Assembly (NCBI GenBank): GCA_945862385.1 | Contig: CAMAXV010000002.1 | Span: 221,887 to 285,886 of the forward strand | DNA: 64,000 nucleotides | Source of the DNA: Chitinophaga pinensis | Lineage (GTDB): Bacteria > Bacteroidota > Bacteroidia > Chitinophagales > Chitinophagaceae | Reading direction: 5' to 3' | In this document: positions 19,119 through 26,642 of the stretch, one piece after another | How the letters are laid out: each line of letters begins with the position of its first letter | How positions within the stretch are numbered: position 1 is the stretch's first letter | The notes under the pieces: model-generated | The model's database searches: none | What the model was told of the DNA's origin: nothing | Seen by the model: only the letters and a program-made list of their open reading frames with translations | Program-made: the position numbers and the translations under genes

Positions 19119-19149
19119 GGCCACCATAAATAATGGTGGCCTTAATTTT
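19119..19149 (+). terminator. terminator after the Asp-box protein
   Basis: A perfect 9-bp stem (GGCCACCAT with ATGGTGGCC, five-base loop) followed by TTAATTTTT. The A-rich stretch before it could let it serve the converging gene at 19170-19583 as well. Confidence 0.85.
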
Positions 19150-19169
19150 TCCAAAAAACCCACAGATGC

Positions 19170-19583
19170 TTAAGGCTTTTTAATTGTCACTTCCTCAACA
19201 ACCTTTCTTTCAGTGACTACCTGAAATTTTTTGTCCGCCTTGTTTCTATAGGCAGCAATGGTGAAGGTGACATTACCAAAATCAACAGGTACACTGAAAA
19301 TTTTGGTCAGTTTCCTGTCTGAATACACCTCCTCATAGAGTGTTTTTCCAGATGCATTACTGACAATGACAACATACTTCTCATTGGCTTCATTGTCGTA
19401 ATTGAGCAGAAAATTTACATGCTCATCAACCGTACCCACGTAGGTTACTGTGTTAACTGGTGAATTCGCTACAGCCTGTGTCTTCTGTGCATTTGCGCCT
19501 GCAAAAGAGATGACACTGAGAATTGCGGAGAGGAACAGATTCATGATGATGTTCCTGTTTGAGTTTGCACGGTTTGCTTTCAT
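19170..19583 (-). CDS. small secreted protein of unknown function
   Basis: A 137-residue protein with an N-terminal signal peptide (MNLFLSAILSVISFAGANAQ). The frame can begin at the ATG at 19583 or at the ATG at 19544, which directly precedes the hydrophobic stretch. The mature part of about 100 residues alternates hydrophobic and charged residues (TYVGTVDEHVNFLLNYDN, EKYVVIVSNASGKTLYEEVY) and looks like one beta-sandwich domain, the style of many small Bacteroidota periplasmic proteins. No known catalytic motif. It sits alone between two terminators. Confidence 0.65.
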   Translation of the reverse strand: MKANRANSNRNIIMNLFLSAILSVISFAGANAQKTQAVANSPVNTVTYVGTVDEHVNFLLNYDNEANEKYVVIVSNASGKTLYEEVYSDRKLTKIFSVPVDFGNVTFTIAAYRNKADKKFQVVTERKVVEEVTIKKP

Positions 19584-19748
19584 AATTCCAATTTTTGGTT
19601 AAATCATTCGACACATGGAAGCGTTGTTGCGTGCAAGCCAATCGTAAGGGCAAGTTTAAATGTGTATCAGATACATATACCAATACCAAAGGAGGCACTT
19701 TAGTAACCCCCTTTTTTTTAAACTTTAATGTTAAAAAAATATTAAGAC

Positions 19749-19779
19749 CCTGAAACCCTTTGCAGCAAAGGGTTTCAGG
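19749..19779 (-). terminator. terminator of the hydrolase operon
   Basis: A perfect 14-bp stem (CCTGAAACCCTTTG with its complement, three-base loop) just past the stop codon of the serine hydrolase at 19787. On the minus strand it is followed, after a few bases, by a run of seven T residues. Confidence 0.8.
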
Positions 19780-19786
19780 AAATAAT

Positions 19787-20935
19787 CTATTTCAGCAAAG
19801 ACATCGCCGCGTCTATATATACAAAATTCTCAGGCTGGTGATGGTGGATGGGTTTGGTGACTGCAGTTTCTCCGAGTCTAACCACCACTGCATTTTTAGC
19901 AGGAATGATGTAGACATACTGCCCGAATAATCCGTTCTGGGCAATGGCATGTACCCCATTATGATCGACCATCCAATACTGATACCCGTAAAAATCAACA
20001 GGATTGCCGTTCTCGGTAGGATCTTTCAGATACGTTGCCGGTGTAGTGGCAGCTGTGATGTATTGTTCGGATACAATCTGTTTTCCGTTCCAGTTACCCT
20101 TCTGTAACACAAGCTGTCCGAACCTGGCATAATCACGTGCCACAGCATTGAGGCAGCAAAAAGCCTTCTCGTGTTTTTTGGCACCATCAAGGAGCCAGAT
20201 TGCATCAGACTGTGCACCCATAGGTTGCATAAACCTTTCTGATACCAAAGTAGAAATATCTTTTCCAAAAACTTTCTCCACAATCAAACCCAGTACCTGG
20301 GTATCGCCACTGCGATATTCCCAGTTAACCCCGGGTTCTTCTTTCCTCTCCATTTTAGAAATCAGGAAATCCATGTCTTCTCCGTAATAAGCATACGCAT
20401 TGAGACTGAAATAACCTTTATCCGACTCCTTGTAATTGGTACCTGAACTCATGGTGAGCAGGTCTTTTATTTTCACCTTCTCCAGTCCGTTTGTCTTGAA
20501 GTGATCGAGATAGTTCCCGGCTGGTTCGTCAAGTGATTTGATTTTCCCCTCATCCAGTGCAATACCAATGAGGAGCGATATGATACTTTTAGCGGCCGAA
20601 AAGGACCCACTTAGGGTAGTGGTATCGTATCCATCCCAATAACGTTCGTATTTGATCTTGCCATCCTGGATAACCATGAAGGCATGGGTATTGTTGGTAT
20701 CAATGGTGTTCAAAAGATCTGCAGGAATTTCCAGCTGATTGTAGGCTGAATCCAGCTCCCAGAATTGCGGCTGCGCTGCAGCAGGAACCACACGTGTTGG
20801 ATGTGTTTTGTAGTCGTGAATGGTATGTAACCCCCAAGTGAGGTAATTACGCATGTGGGCAAGGTGATTGGTGTAAGACAATCCGGCCAGCACAAGAACG
20901 AGGGCCAGCAAAACAAGTGATATCTTCTTAATCAT
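19787..20935 (-). CDS. class C beta-lactamase-like serine hydrolase
   Basis: A 382-residue protein with an N-terminal membrane or signal segment (ISLVLLALVLVLAGLSY). The catalytic S-x-x-K motif appears as FSAAKSIISLLIG near residue 116, and YRSGDTQVLGLIVEKV supplies the second (Y-x-x) motif. This is the beta-lactamase/DD-peptidase superfamily (serine hydrolase, class C), which includes esterases, aminopeptidases and carboxypeptidases. Third gene of the M20-M24-serine hydrolase operon (10 bases after the M24 gene). Its neighbours suggest peptide or amide turnover in the periplasm. Confidence 0.85.
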   Translation of the reverse strand: MIKKISLVLLALVLVLAGLSYTNHLAHMRNYLTWGLHTIHDYKTHPTRVVPAAAQPQFWELDSAYNQLEIPADLLNTIDTNNTHAFMVIQDGKIKYERYWDGYDTTTLSGSFSAAKSIISLLIGIALDEGKIKSLDEPAGNYLDHFKTNGLEKVKIKDLLTMSSGTNYKESDKGYFSLNAYAYYGEDMDFLISKMERKEEPGVNWEYRSGDTQVLGLIVEKVFGKDISTLVSERFMQPMGAQSDAIWLLDGAKKHEKAFCCLNAVARDYARFGQLVLQKGNWNGKQIVSEQYITAATTPATYLKDPTENGNPVDFYGYQYWMVDHNGVHAIAQNGLFGQYVYIIPAKNAVVVRLGETAVTKPIHHHQPENFVYIDAAMSLLK

Positions 20936-20944
20936 AAAATTATT

Positions 20945-22222
20945 TTATGCAAATGGTTGATCTATGGAAATGCTTTGTTTGGAGAAGAATTTCGGTCCTT
21001 CAGGAGTCATATACAGACAATCTTCCAGCCTGATACCGAATTCACCGGGAATGGATATGGTGGGCTCATCGCTGAAACACATGCCCGGTGCAAGCCTGGT
21101 CATGTTTCCCTTTACGAAGTTTGTCCACTCGTGACCTTCCATCCCTATGCCGTGGCCTGTTCTGTGTGGCAATCCGGGTAAGCCATAATTTTTCATGAAA
21201 CCGGCATCCTCAATAACCTTGCGGGCTGCAGCGTCAACCGCATCACAGGTGGCGCCAATCTGCGCAGCCGCAAATGCAGCATCCTGTGCGCGCTTTTCCA
21301 GGTTCCATACATCAATCATTTTCTGTGTAGGCTTACCAACAACTATCGTTCGAGTAATGTCTGAAGCATAGCCTTCGCAGCTGGTTCCACCATCCACCAT
21401 CACCACATCCCCTTCCTTGATGGTTTGTGGTGTGATGCTACCATGGGGGAGGGCAGAATACTTACCTACCTGAACAGAAGCACCTCCGCTGAAACCCAGT
21501 TTACGGAATGCAGCTGAGATATTACCACTGAACTCTGATTGCGACATACCCGGACGGATGGTGGCAAAGGCAGCTTTATAGGCTTCAATAGTCACATCAC
21601 TTGCCCTTTGCATGAGGGCAATTTCTGAAGCTGTTTTATACATCCTGCAACCGGCAGTAACCGGAGTGGCATCTACTACTTCAAAACCAGTAGCGGCTTT
21701 TCTAACGCCATCAGCGATGAAAAACCTGACCCGCTCTTCCATACCTATTCTACGGTGCTTTATGCCTCTGTCTTTGACGATGCTGACGATCAGCTCATAC
21801 GGACTCTCATGTTCTTCCCAGCAACGCAATTCATCACCAAATACAGGATTGATGAGCTCCTTGGCACGGTCGTCTTCAAATTTCGGACAAACATACGCAA
21901 TCGCACCTTTTGCAGGAATGACCACACCAAATGTTCGCTCACTTTGTCCCCAACGCATACCTGTAAAGTAAGCGCAGGTGACAGTGCCTTCCATAAAAAT
22001 CGCATCCAGCTTTTGCTGCTGCATCAACTCCTGGGCCTTCGCGATCCGCTGCTTGCGCTCTTCCACTGTTATGGGAACGACGCCTGCAGTCATGGGCTGA
22101 AGTCGCTCAATAACTGATGGCATATCAGATGAGCGTTCACCCGAAAAAGATGACAACGCCAATGCACCTGTTGATAGGGAGGCAGCTCCAAGGAAATTTC
22201 TTCTGTTGAATCTATTGTTCAT
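20945..22222 (-). CDS. M24 family Xaa-Pro dipeptidase-like metallopeptidase, Tat-exported
   Basis: The ATG at 22222 starts MNNRFNRRNFLGAASLSTGA, a twin-arginine signal; a TTG nine bases upstream is in frame but not preferred. The 425-residue protein has a creatinase N-terminal domain (about 60-200) and a pita-bread M24 domain (about 205-415). Metal ligands are visible: VDGGTSCEGYASDITRT with both Asp, HRTGHGIGMEGHE with the His, and DEPTISIPGEFGIRLED with the two Glu. It should cleave Xaa-Pro or related bonds in the periplasm. Middle gene of the three-hydrolase operon, 21 bases after the M20 gene. Confidence 0.88.
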   Translation of the reverse strand: MNNRFNRRNFLGAASLSTGALALSSFSGERSSDMPSVIERLQPMTAGVVPITVEERKQRIAKAQELMQQQKLDAIFMEGTVTCAYFTGMRWGQSERTFGVVIPAKGAIAYVCPKFEDDRAKELINPVFGDELRCWEEHESPYELIVSIVKDRGIKHRRIGMEERVRFFIADGVRKAATGFEVVDATPVTAGCRMYKTASEIALMQRASDVTIEAYKAAFATIRPGMSQSEFSGNISAAFRKLGFSGGASVQVGKYSALPHGSITPQTIKEGDVVMVDGGTSCEGYASDITRTIVVGKPTQKMIDVWNLEKRAQDAAFAAAQIGATCDAVDAAARKVIEDAGFMKNYGLPGLPHRTGHGIGMEGHEWTNFVKGNMTRLAPGMCFSDEPTISIPGEFGIRLEDCLYMTPEGPKFFSKQSISIDQPFA

Positions 22223-22243
22223 GGCTTTCAATTTGTTCGTTCA

Positions 22244-23845
22244 CTATTTGTTGATGGTAGGATAGGTGATGCCAAGTTGTTCAAGGTATGTGCCATACTT
22301 TGAAGGATCGTAATGGTATTTTTTAAGTTGATCCTTGTACTGATCCATAATGCCCTTGTTCAGGTGTATAGCAGGTGGATCTTTTTCTGTGATAAACGGC
22401 TTATACTGAACATCTTTTGTTTGCACTTCCTTAAAGTATTTTTTGGCTTCTGTGATAACAGTCGGATTGGTGAAACAATCTAAAAGCGTCATGGCTGTTG
22501 CTTTTGCCCCTGCCAATGATCCTTTGTGGGCAATGGGTGTTGCCATGGCGATGGCATCAGCCCAGTGGTGGCCTTTGGTTCCCGGAATGTTTGCAGGGAA
22601 ACGCAACACCACAGTTGGTATATTCCAGGAGATATCCGCAATATCATCAGAACCACCACCCCAGGAGAAAGCCACTGAGCCCTTGATGGAATCTGGCTTT
22701 GTGCGCAGTCCGTCGATTGGTTTACCCTGGTTGTCTTTTTTGGGTGCCTCTACCAGCTGCTGTACAGCCCGGGCCATGGTCTGGTCCTTATCATCCCAGG
22801 CAGGCATACCTACTTTTTTGATGTTGGCATACATGGCTTCAGCAAGTGGCTTGTTAAAATGCCCTGGCCAGGCGGTTCCCAGAATCTGATAAGATACGTT
22901 GGTGTTGGTCATCATGGCTGCACCTTTGGCAATCTGGATCCCAGATTCATAATTGGCTTTGATATCTTCATAGGTGCGTTCCCTGAAATAATACCATACA
23001 CTTGCTTTTGAAGGCACCACATTAGGCTGGTCTCCGCCATCCACAACAACATAGTGAGACCTGTTGGTTGGCTTGAGGTGCTCACGTTTATAATTCCATC
23101 CCACGTTCATGAGCTCAACGGCATCCAGGGCACTCTTGCCCCTCCATGGAGCGCCTGCCGCATGGGCTGCATCGCCTTCAAAATCAAAGCGCACGCTTAC
23201 GAGTCCGTTACCGCCATTATCACCGTAATCGCAGGTAAAATCACCGCTAACATGGGTGAATATGCAGGCATCCACATTTTTAAAATAACCATCACGGATA
23301 TACCAGGCTTTCGTTCCCACCAGTTCTTCTGCCACGCCGGGCCAGATCATGAGAGTACCAGGTATTTTTTGTTTCTCCATCATCTCCTTCATGGCGATGG
23401 CTGCATATATAATGACAGCCTGACCAGAATTATGCCCTTCTCCATGTCCTGGTGCACCATCAACAATGGGTGCCCTGAACGCCACACCAGGTTTCTGGGA
23501 TGCCTTGGGGATGCAATCAATGTCACTACCCAGTGCAATCACCGGAGATCCATTGCCCCATTTGGCCATCCAGGCAGTTGGCACTCCTGAAATGCCCTTT
23601 TCTACGGTAAATCCGTTTTTCTCCAGTACAGAAATAATGAATTTAGAGGTCTCCCACTCCTGAAAACCCAGCTCTGAATAGCTGAAAATCTGATCCACCA
23701 TCACCTGGATGTCCTTCGCATATTTATCCATCGAAGCATTAAGGCTGGTCTTCATGGATTGTAAAGCTTTATCATCCATTTTTTGTTGTGCGGTGGCGTT
23801 CAGAACAAGACAATAGCCCAGGCATAACAGGAGTAATTTTTTCAT
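22244..23845 (-). CDS. M20 family amidohydrolase, AbgB-like
   Basis: A 533-residue protein with a signal peptide (MKKLLLLCLGYCLVLNATAQ). The M20 peptidase motifs are visible: ALGSDIDCIPK near residue 105, then APGHGEGHNSGQA and WPGVAEELVGTKAWY. This arrangement, with a long insert and the SGPNQP-like VDGGDQPNVVPSKASVWYYFRE dimerisation segment, matches p-aminobenzoyl-glutamate hydrolase subunit B (AbgB) relatives. The protein would remove an acyl or amino-acid group from an amide in the periplasm. First gene of the M20-M24-serine hydrolase operon. Real substrate may not be p-aminobenzoyl-glutamate. Confidence 0.87.
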   Translation of the reverse strand: MKKLLLLCLGYCLVLNATAQQKMDDKALQSMKTSLNASMDKYAKDIQVMVDQIFSYSELGFQEWETSKFIISVLEKNGFTVEKGISGVPTAWMAKWGNGSPVIALGSDIDCIPKASQKPGVAFRAPIVDGAPGHGEGHNSGQAVIIYAAIAMKEMMEKQKIPGTLMIWPGVAEELVGTKAWYIRDGYFKNVDACIFTHVSGDFTCDYGDNGGNGLVSVRFDFEGDAAHAAGAPWRGKSALDAVELMNVGWNYKREHLKPTNRSHYVVVDGGDQPNVVPSKASVWYYFRERTYEDIKANYESGIQIAKGAAMMTNTNVSYQILGTAWPGHFNKPLAEAMYANIKKVGMPAWDDKDQTMARAVQQLVEAPKKDNQGKPIDGLRTKPDSIKGSVAFSWGGGSDDIADISWNIPTVVLRFPANIPGTKGHHWADAIAMATPIAHKGSLAGAKATAMTLLDCFTNPTVITEAKKYFKEVQTKDVQYKPFITEKDPPAIHLNKGIMDQYKDQLKKYHYDPSKYGTYLEQLGITYPTINK

Positions 23846-23918
23846 GATTCACTTTTAGGCTTTCAATTTACTGAATTAACTGACAATAGTCAGCACCTGG
23901 AGGTTACCTTTGCCATAT

Positions 23919-24884
23919 ATGGAGCTGCTGAAAGCGCAAAATATCAGTAAAATAGCAGGAGAAAGGGTGTTGCTGGCAGACACTTCACTGGAAATTCTGT
24001 CTGGATCGAGGTTGGCCATCATGGGTGAAACGGGTTCCGGGAAAAGTACGCTGCTAAAAATCATGGCTGGACTTATCGCTCCTTCATCAGGAGAAGTTCG
24101 GCTAAATGGAAAGAAACTGGAAAATCCGACTGAACAGCTGATCCCCGGCCATCCGAAGATAGCCTACCTCTCCCAACATTTTGAACTACGCAACAACTAC
24201 CGGGTCATTGAACTACTTGAAATGACTGCCAAACTGGAGGCGGATGCCTGTAGCAACATCATTGATTTGTGCAGAATCAGCCACCTGCTCCAACGCAAAA
24301 CCCATGAAATTTCAGGCGGCGAACGCCAGCGGATTGCTTTAGCACGGCTACTCCTCGGGAATCCAGACCTGCTCCTGCTGGATGAACCATTTAGCAACCT
24401 GGATATGGTTAACAAGTTAATCGTACGGGAAGTACTACAGGAAATTAGTACAACACTGCAACTTACCTGTGTTATGGTTTCACATCACCCTGAAGATGTA
24501 TTGCCATGGGCTGAAACGGTGATAATCATGCAAAAAGGAAGAATTATTCAAAAAGATACCCCGCAAATGGTTTATAACCAGCCGGTTAACAGCTATACTG
24601 CTTCACTGACCGGACTCAATAACCCGTTACTTCCGGGGGAAGAAGCACTGGCTCAGGCACTGCGGTTAGACAAAAGCCTACCCAACTGGATAAGGCCGGA
24701 GAACCTCAAAATCATTCAAAAAGAAGATACCGGAGCAAATGGATTGATTCAGTCAGTTACATTTTGTGGACATTTCTGGCTAAACAGGGTGAATATGGGC
24801 TATCGAGACCTGATTGTTATCTCAGAACAATCCGATTTTCAGGTGGGCCAAGAAGTTTCAGTTCTCCACAGCCGTAAAAAATAG
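23919..24884 (+). CDS. ABC transporter ATP-binding protein with C-terminal TOBE-like domain
   Basis: An ABC ATPase with Walker A GETGSGKST, signature EISGGERQRIAL, Walker B LLLLDEP and the switch His in VSHHPED. After about residue 235 a C-terminal domain with WIRPENLKII matches TOBE domains of the CysA/PotA/FbpC import type. The ATG at 23919 is used; a TTG at 23910 lies six bases after GGAGG (23899-23903) and could be the true start, adding three residues. No permease or binding protein is adjacent, so the partner is elsewhere. Its transport substrate is unknown (iron, sulfate, molybdate and polyamine are all possible for this type). Confidence 0.85.
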   Translation: MELLKAQNISKIAGERVLLADTSLEILSGSRLAIMGETGSGKSTLLKIMAGLIAPSSGEVRLNGKKLENPTEQLIPGHPKIAYLSQHFELRNNYRVIELLEMTAKLEADACSNIIDLCRISHLLQRKTHEISGGERQRIALARLLLGNPDLLLLDEPFSNLDMVNKLIVREVLQEISTTLQLTCVMVSHHPEDVLPWAETVIIMQKGRIIQKDTPQMVYNQPVNSYTASLTGLNNPLLPGEEALAQALRLDKSLPNWIRPENLKIIQKEDTGANGLIQSVTFCGHFWLNRVNMGYRDLIVISEQSDFQVGQEVSVLHSRKK

Positions 24885-24957
24885 TAGTTGTGAAAAAAGA
24901 GAAATGAAAACCCTGTAAAAAAATCAAAAAATCAAAATAATTAGATAACTTCGCCTA

Positions 24958-24965
24958 TATCTTTG
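24958..24965 (+). promoter_or_regulatory. candidate -7 element upstream of the actin-like/bactofilin operon
   Basis: TATCTTTG fits the Bacteroidota -7 consensus TAnnTTTG. No clear TTTG/TTG -33 element is seen at the expected distance. It would leave a 5' leader of about 110 bases before the ATG at 25079. Confidence 0.35.
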
Positions 24966-25078
24966 TGGTGAGTTTGAATATCCCTATAATTAACCTGTCC
25001 AATTCAGCCTAAAAATAGTCCAATTCCTTTTCTAAAATACCAGCCAAACCACACTCAAGTTTACTAAAAAATTGCATC

Positions 25079-26101
25079 ATGAAAATAACAGGATTCACCA
25101 GCTTACTTGAAACTTCCTTCGGAAAAAATCCAGTTTCCGCCAGTTCATTGTTACACGGCATCAGAATCAAGCATGAAGATAACTGGTACCTCGTTGGCGA
25201 CGCGTGTAAAAACCTGGGAAGAAACCCTCACAGAATTGTTAATGCAAGCCCTGAAGAGCTGGATTACAAAATCCTCTTCAATGCTGCACTAGTGCTTTCT
25301 GCCAATAACTACTCTGAAAAAGTGAACCTTACACTTGGCTTCCCCTTTTCTACTTACAACATGTTCAGGCCTCTTGCCGAGAAATACCTGATGAACAAGA
25401 ATTTTGTGGTGGAATATGATACATCCGTATATAAACGCGATGGTATTGTTGAAAGAAAGGTTGTGGAAGTATCTCAGTTTGATATCATTCCTGAACTTGC
25501 GGCCTGTGTAATCGGGCTTAAAAAAGAATACAATGCTACTGAAGAGAATTTTCTCATGATTAGTATTGGTTTTGGCACTATTGAAATGGGTGTTGTTACT
25601 GCAGAGGGACTGAACAGGAGAACAGTAATATCTGTACCTGGTATCATACGTTGCATCAAGCACCTCAGAGATGAATTGGAGCGTGATAACTTCATCGGTT
25701 TCATGACCGACCATCAGCTTGACGAAGCCTTCAAAAAAGGCAGTGTTGTCCTGAACAGGCAAAATATTAACCTGAATACACTGAGAAGCAATATTCTGAA
25801 GAGTTTTTACAAGGAATACATTTCAGATACTATCCGTTCCATGATTTCTGACCGTGATTTTGAGACCCTGCAAAAGATTTATGTCTGCGGTGGCGGCGTT
25901 CACTACCAGGAAATCAGGGACTGCTTCAGGAATGAATTTGAAAAAATCATGCCTGTGGAAATCGTTGCAGAACCCGACACATTGGCTGCAATCGGATACT
26001 ACCACAACTCCCAAAAAATGCCTTCTGTAGGTGCAACTAATATTGTGGGCATCGACCTGGGTAATTCATCAACCTATGTTTGTGCTAAGGAGACTGAATA
26101 A
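25079..26101 (+). CDS. actin-like (ParM/ALP-type) protein, apparently circularly permuted
   Basis: This 340-residue protein resembles actin-like ATPases of the ParM/ALP group: the N-terminal part GFTSLL...WYLVGDACKNLG followed by LTLGFPFSTYN corresponds to the region normally just after the first two strands; MISIGFGTIEMGVV near residue 165 is the phosphate-2 region; and VCGGGVHYQEI near 270 is the adenosine motif. The phosphate-1 motif is absent at the N-terminus and instead appears in the last 20 residues as NIVGIDLGNSSTYV. Joining C- to N-terminus restores a normal order, so a circular permutation is the simplest reading. The frame upstream of the ATG contains no such motif before a stop at 25016. 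It is 24 bases ahead of a bactofilin gene, so a cytoskeletal or positioning role is likely. Confidence 0.75.
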   Translation: MKITGFTSLLETSFGKNPVSASSLLHGIRIKHEDNWYLVGDACKNLGRNPHRIVNASPEELDYKILFNAALVLSANNYSEKVNLTLGFPFSTYNMFRPLAEKYLMNKNFVVEYDTSVYKRDGIVERKVVEVSQFDIIPELAACVIGLKKEYNATEENFLMISIGFGTIEMGVVTAEGLNRRTVISVPGIIRCIKHLRDELERDNFIGFMTDHQLDEAFKKGSVVLNRQNINLNTLRSNILKSFYKEYISDTIRSMISDRDFETLQKIYVCGGGVHYQEIRDCFRNEFEKIMPVEIVAEPDTLAAIGYYHNSQKMPSVGATNIVGIDLGNSSTYVCAKETE

Positions 26102-26125
26102 TCCAATAGAAATCTAAAATCCCTT

Positions 26126-26614
26126 ATGAAATTTTTTGAAAAAAATAATATTGTAGAGAGTTTATTCATCCCCAAGGATGTAACAGTTACTGGAACCATT
26201 GAAGGAAAAATATCCGGAAGGATTGAAGGATTCATCAAAGGTGATGTAAAAATCAATGGAAAGGTTGTTGTGAGCGAAACCGGTTCAATTGGCGGATCAT
26301 TGAAATGTTATGACCTTGTTTTACAAGGTATAATCAAAGGCGATGTGGTGGCTTACAACTCAGTAACAGTAATGCCTGGCGGTGTCATTGAAGGAAATGT
26401 TTCTTCCAATTCCATCAATGTAGACTCCAAAGCCAATGTAAAAGGCAATATCAAAAAGACATCTGGAAAGGAAGATAATCACAGGGCCTCCTTTACACCC
26501 AGTAACCTGTTACCAAAACAGGATCTGATGCCATCATCCAAAAAAGACTTGGTTCCAAGGTCATTTGGTGAAGTAAAAAACGAAGAGGGTCAGGATACCA
26601 GTAACTTCTGGTAG
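26126..26614 (+). CDS. bactofilin
   Basis: A 162-residue protein with the bactofilin (DUF583) beta-helix at about residues 12-110, seen as repeated G-x-I-x-G steps: VTVTGTIEGKISGRIEGFIKG, GSIGGSLKC, GIIKGDVVAYNSVTVMPGGVIEG. A polar, likely disordered tail of about 50 residues follows (Lys, Ser, Pro rich, ending TSNFW). Bactofilins polymerise without nucleotide and organise cell-shape or envelope machinery, often beside an M23 peptidase. Here the neighbour is an actin-like protein instead, 24 bases upstream and surely in the same operon. Confidence 0.93.
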   Translation: MKFFEKNNIVESLFIPKDVTVTGTIEGKISGRIEGFIKGDVKINGKVVVSETGSIGGSLKCYDLVLQGIIKGDVVAYNSVTVMPGGVIEGNVSSNSINVDSKANVKGNIKKTSGKEDNHRASFTPSNLLPKQDLMPSSKKDLVPRSFGEVKNEEGQDTSNFW

Positions 26615-26642
26615 TTTGTAAACTTTTGTTGGGGTCTAAAGT

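Noticed and set aside
19453..19698. 81-codon minus-strand frame near the small secreted protein
   Set aside because: It overlaps the 19170-19583 gene in another frame and lacks coding features.
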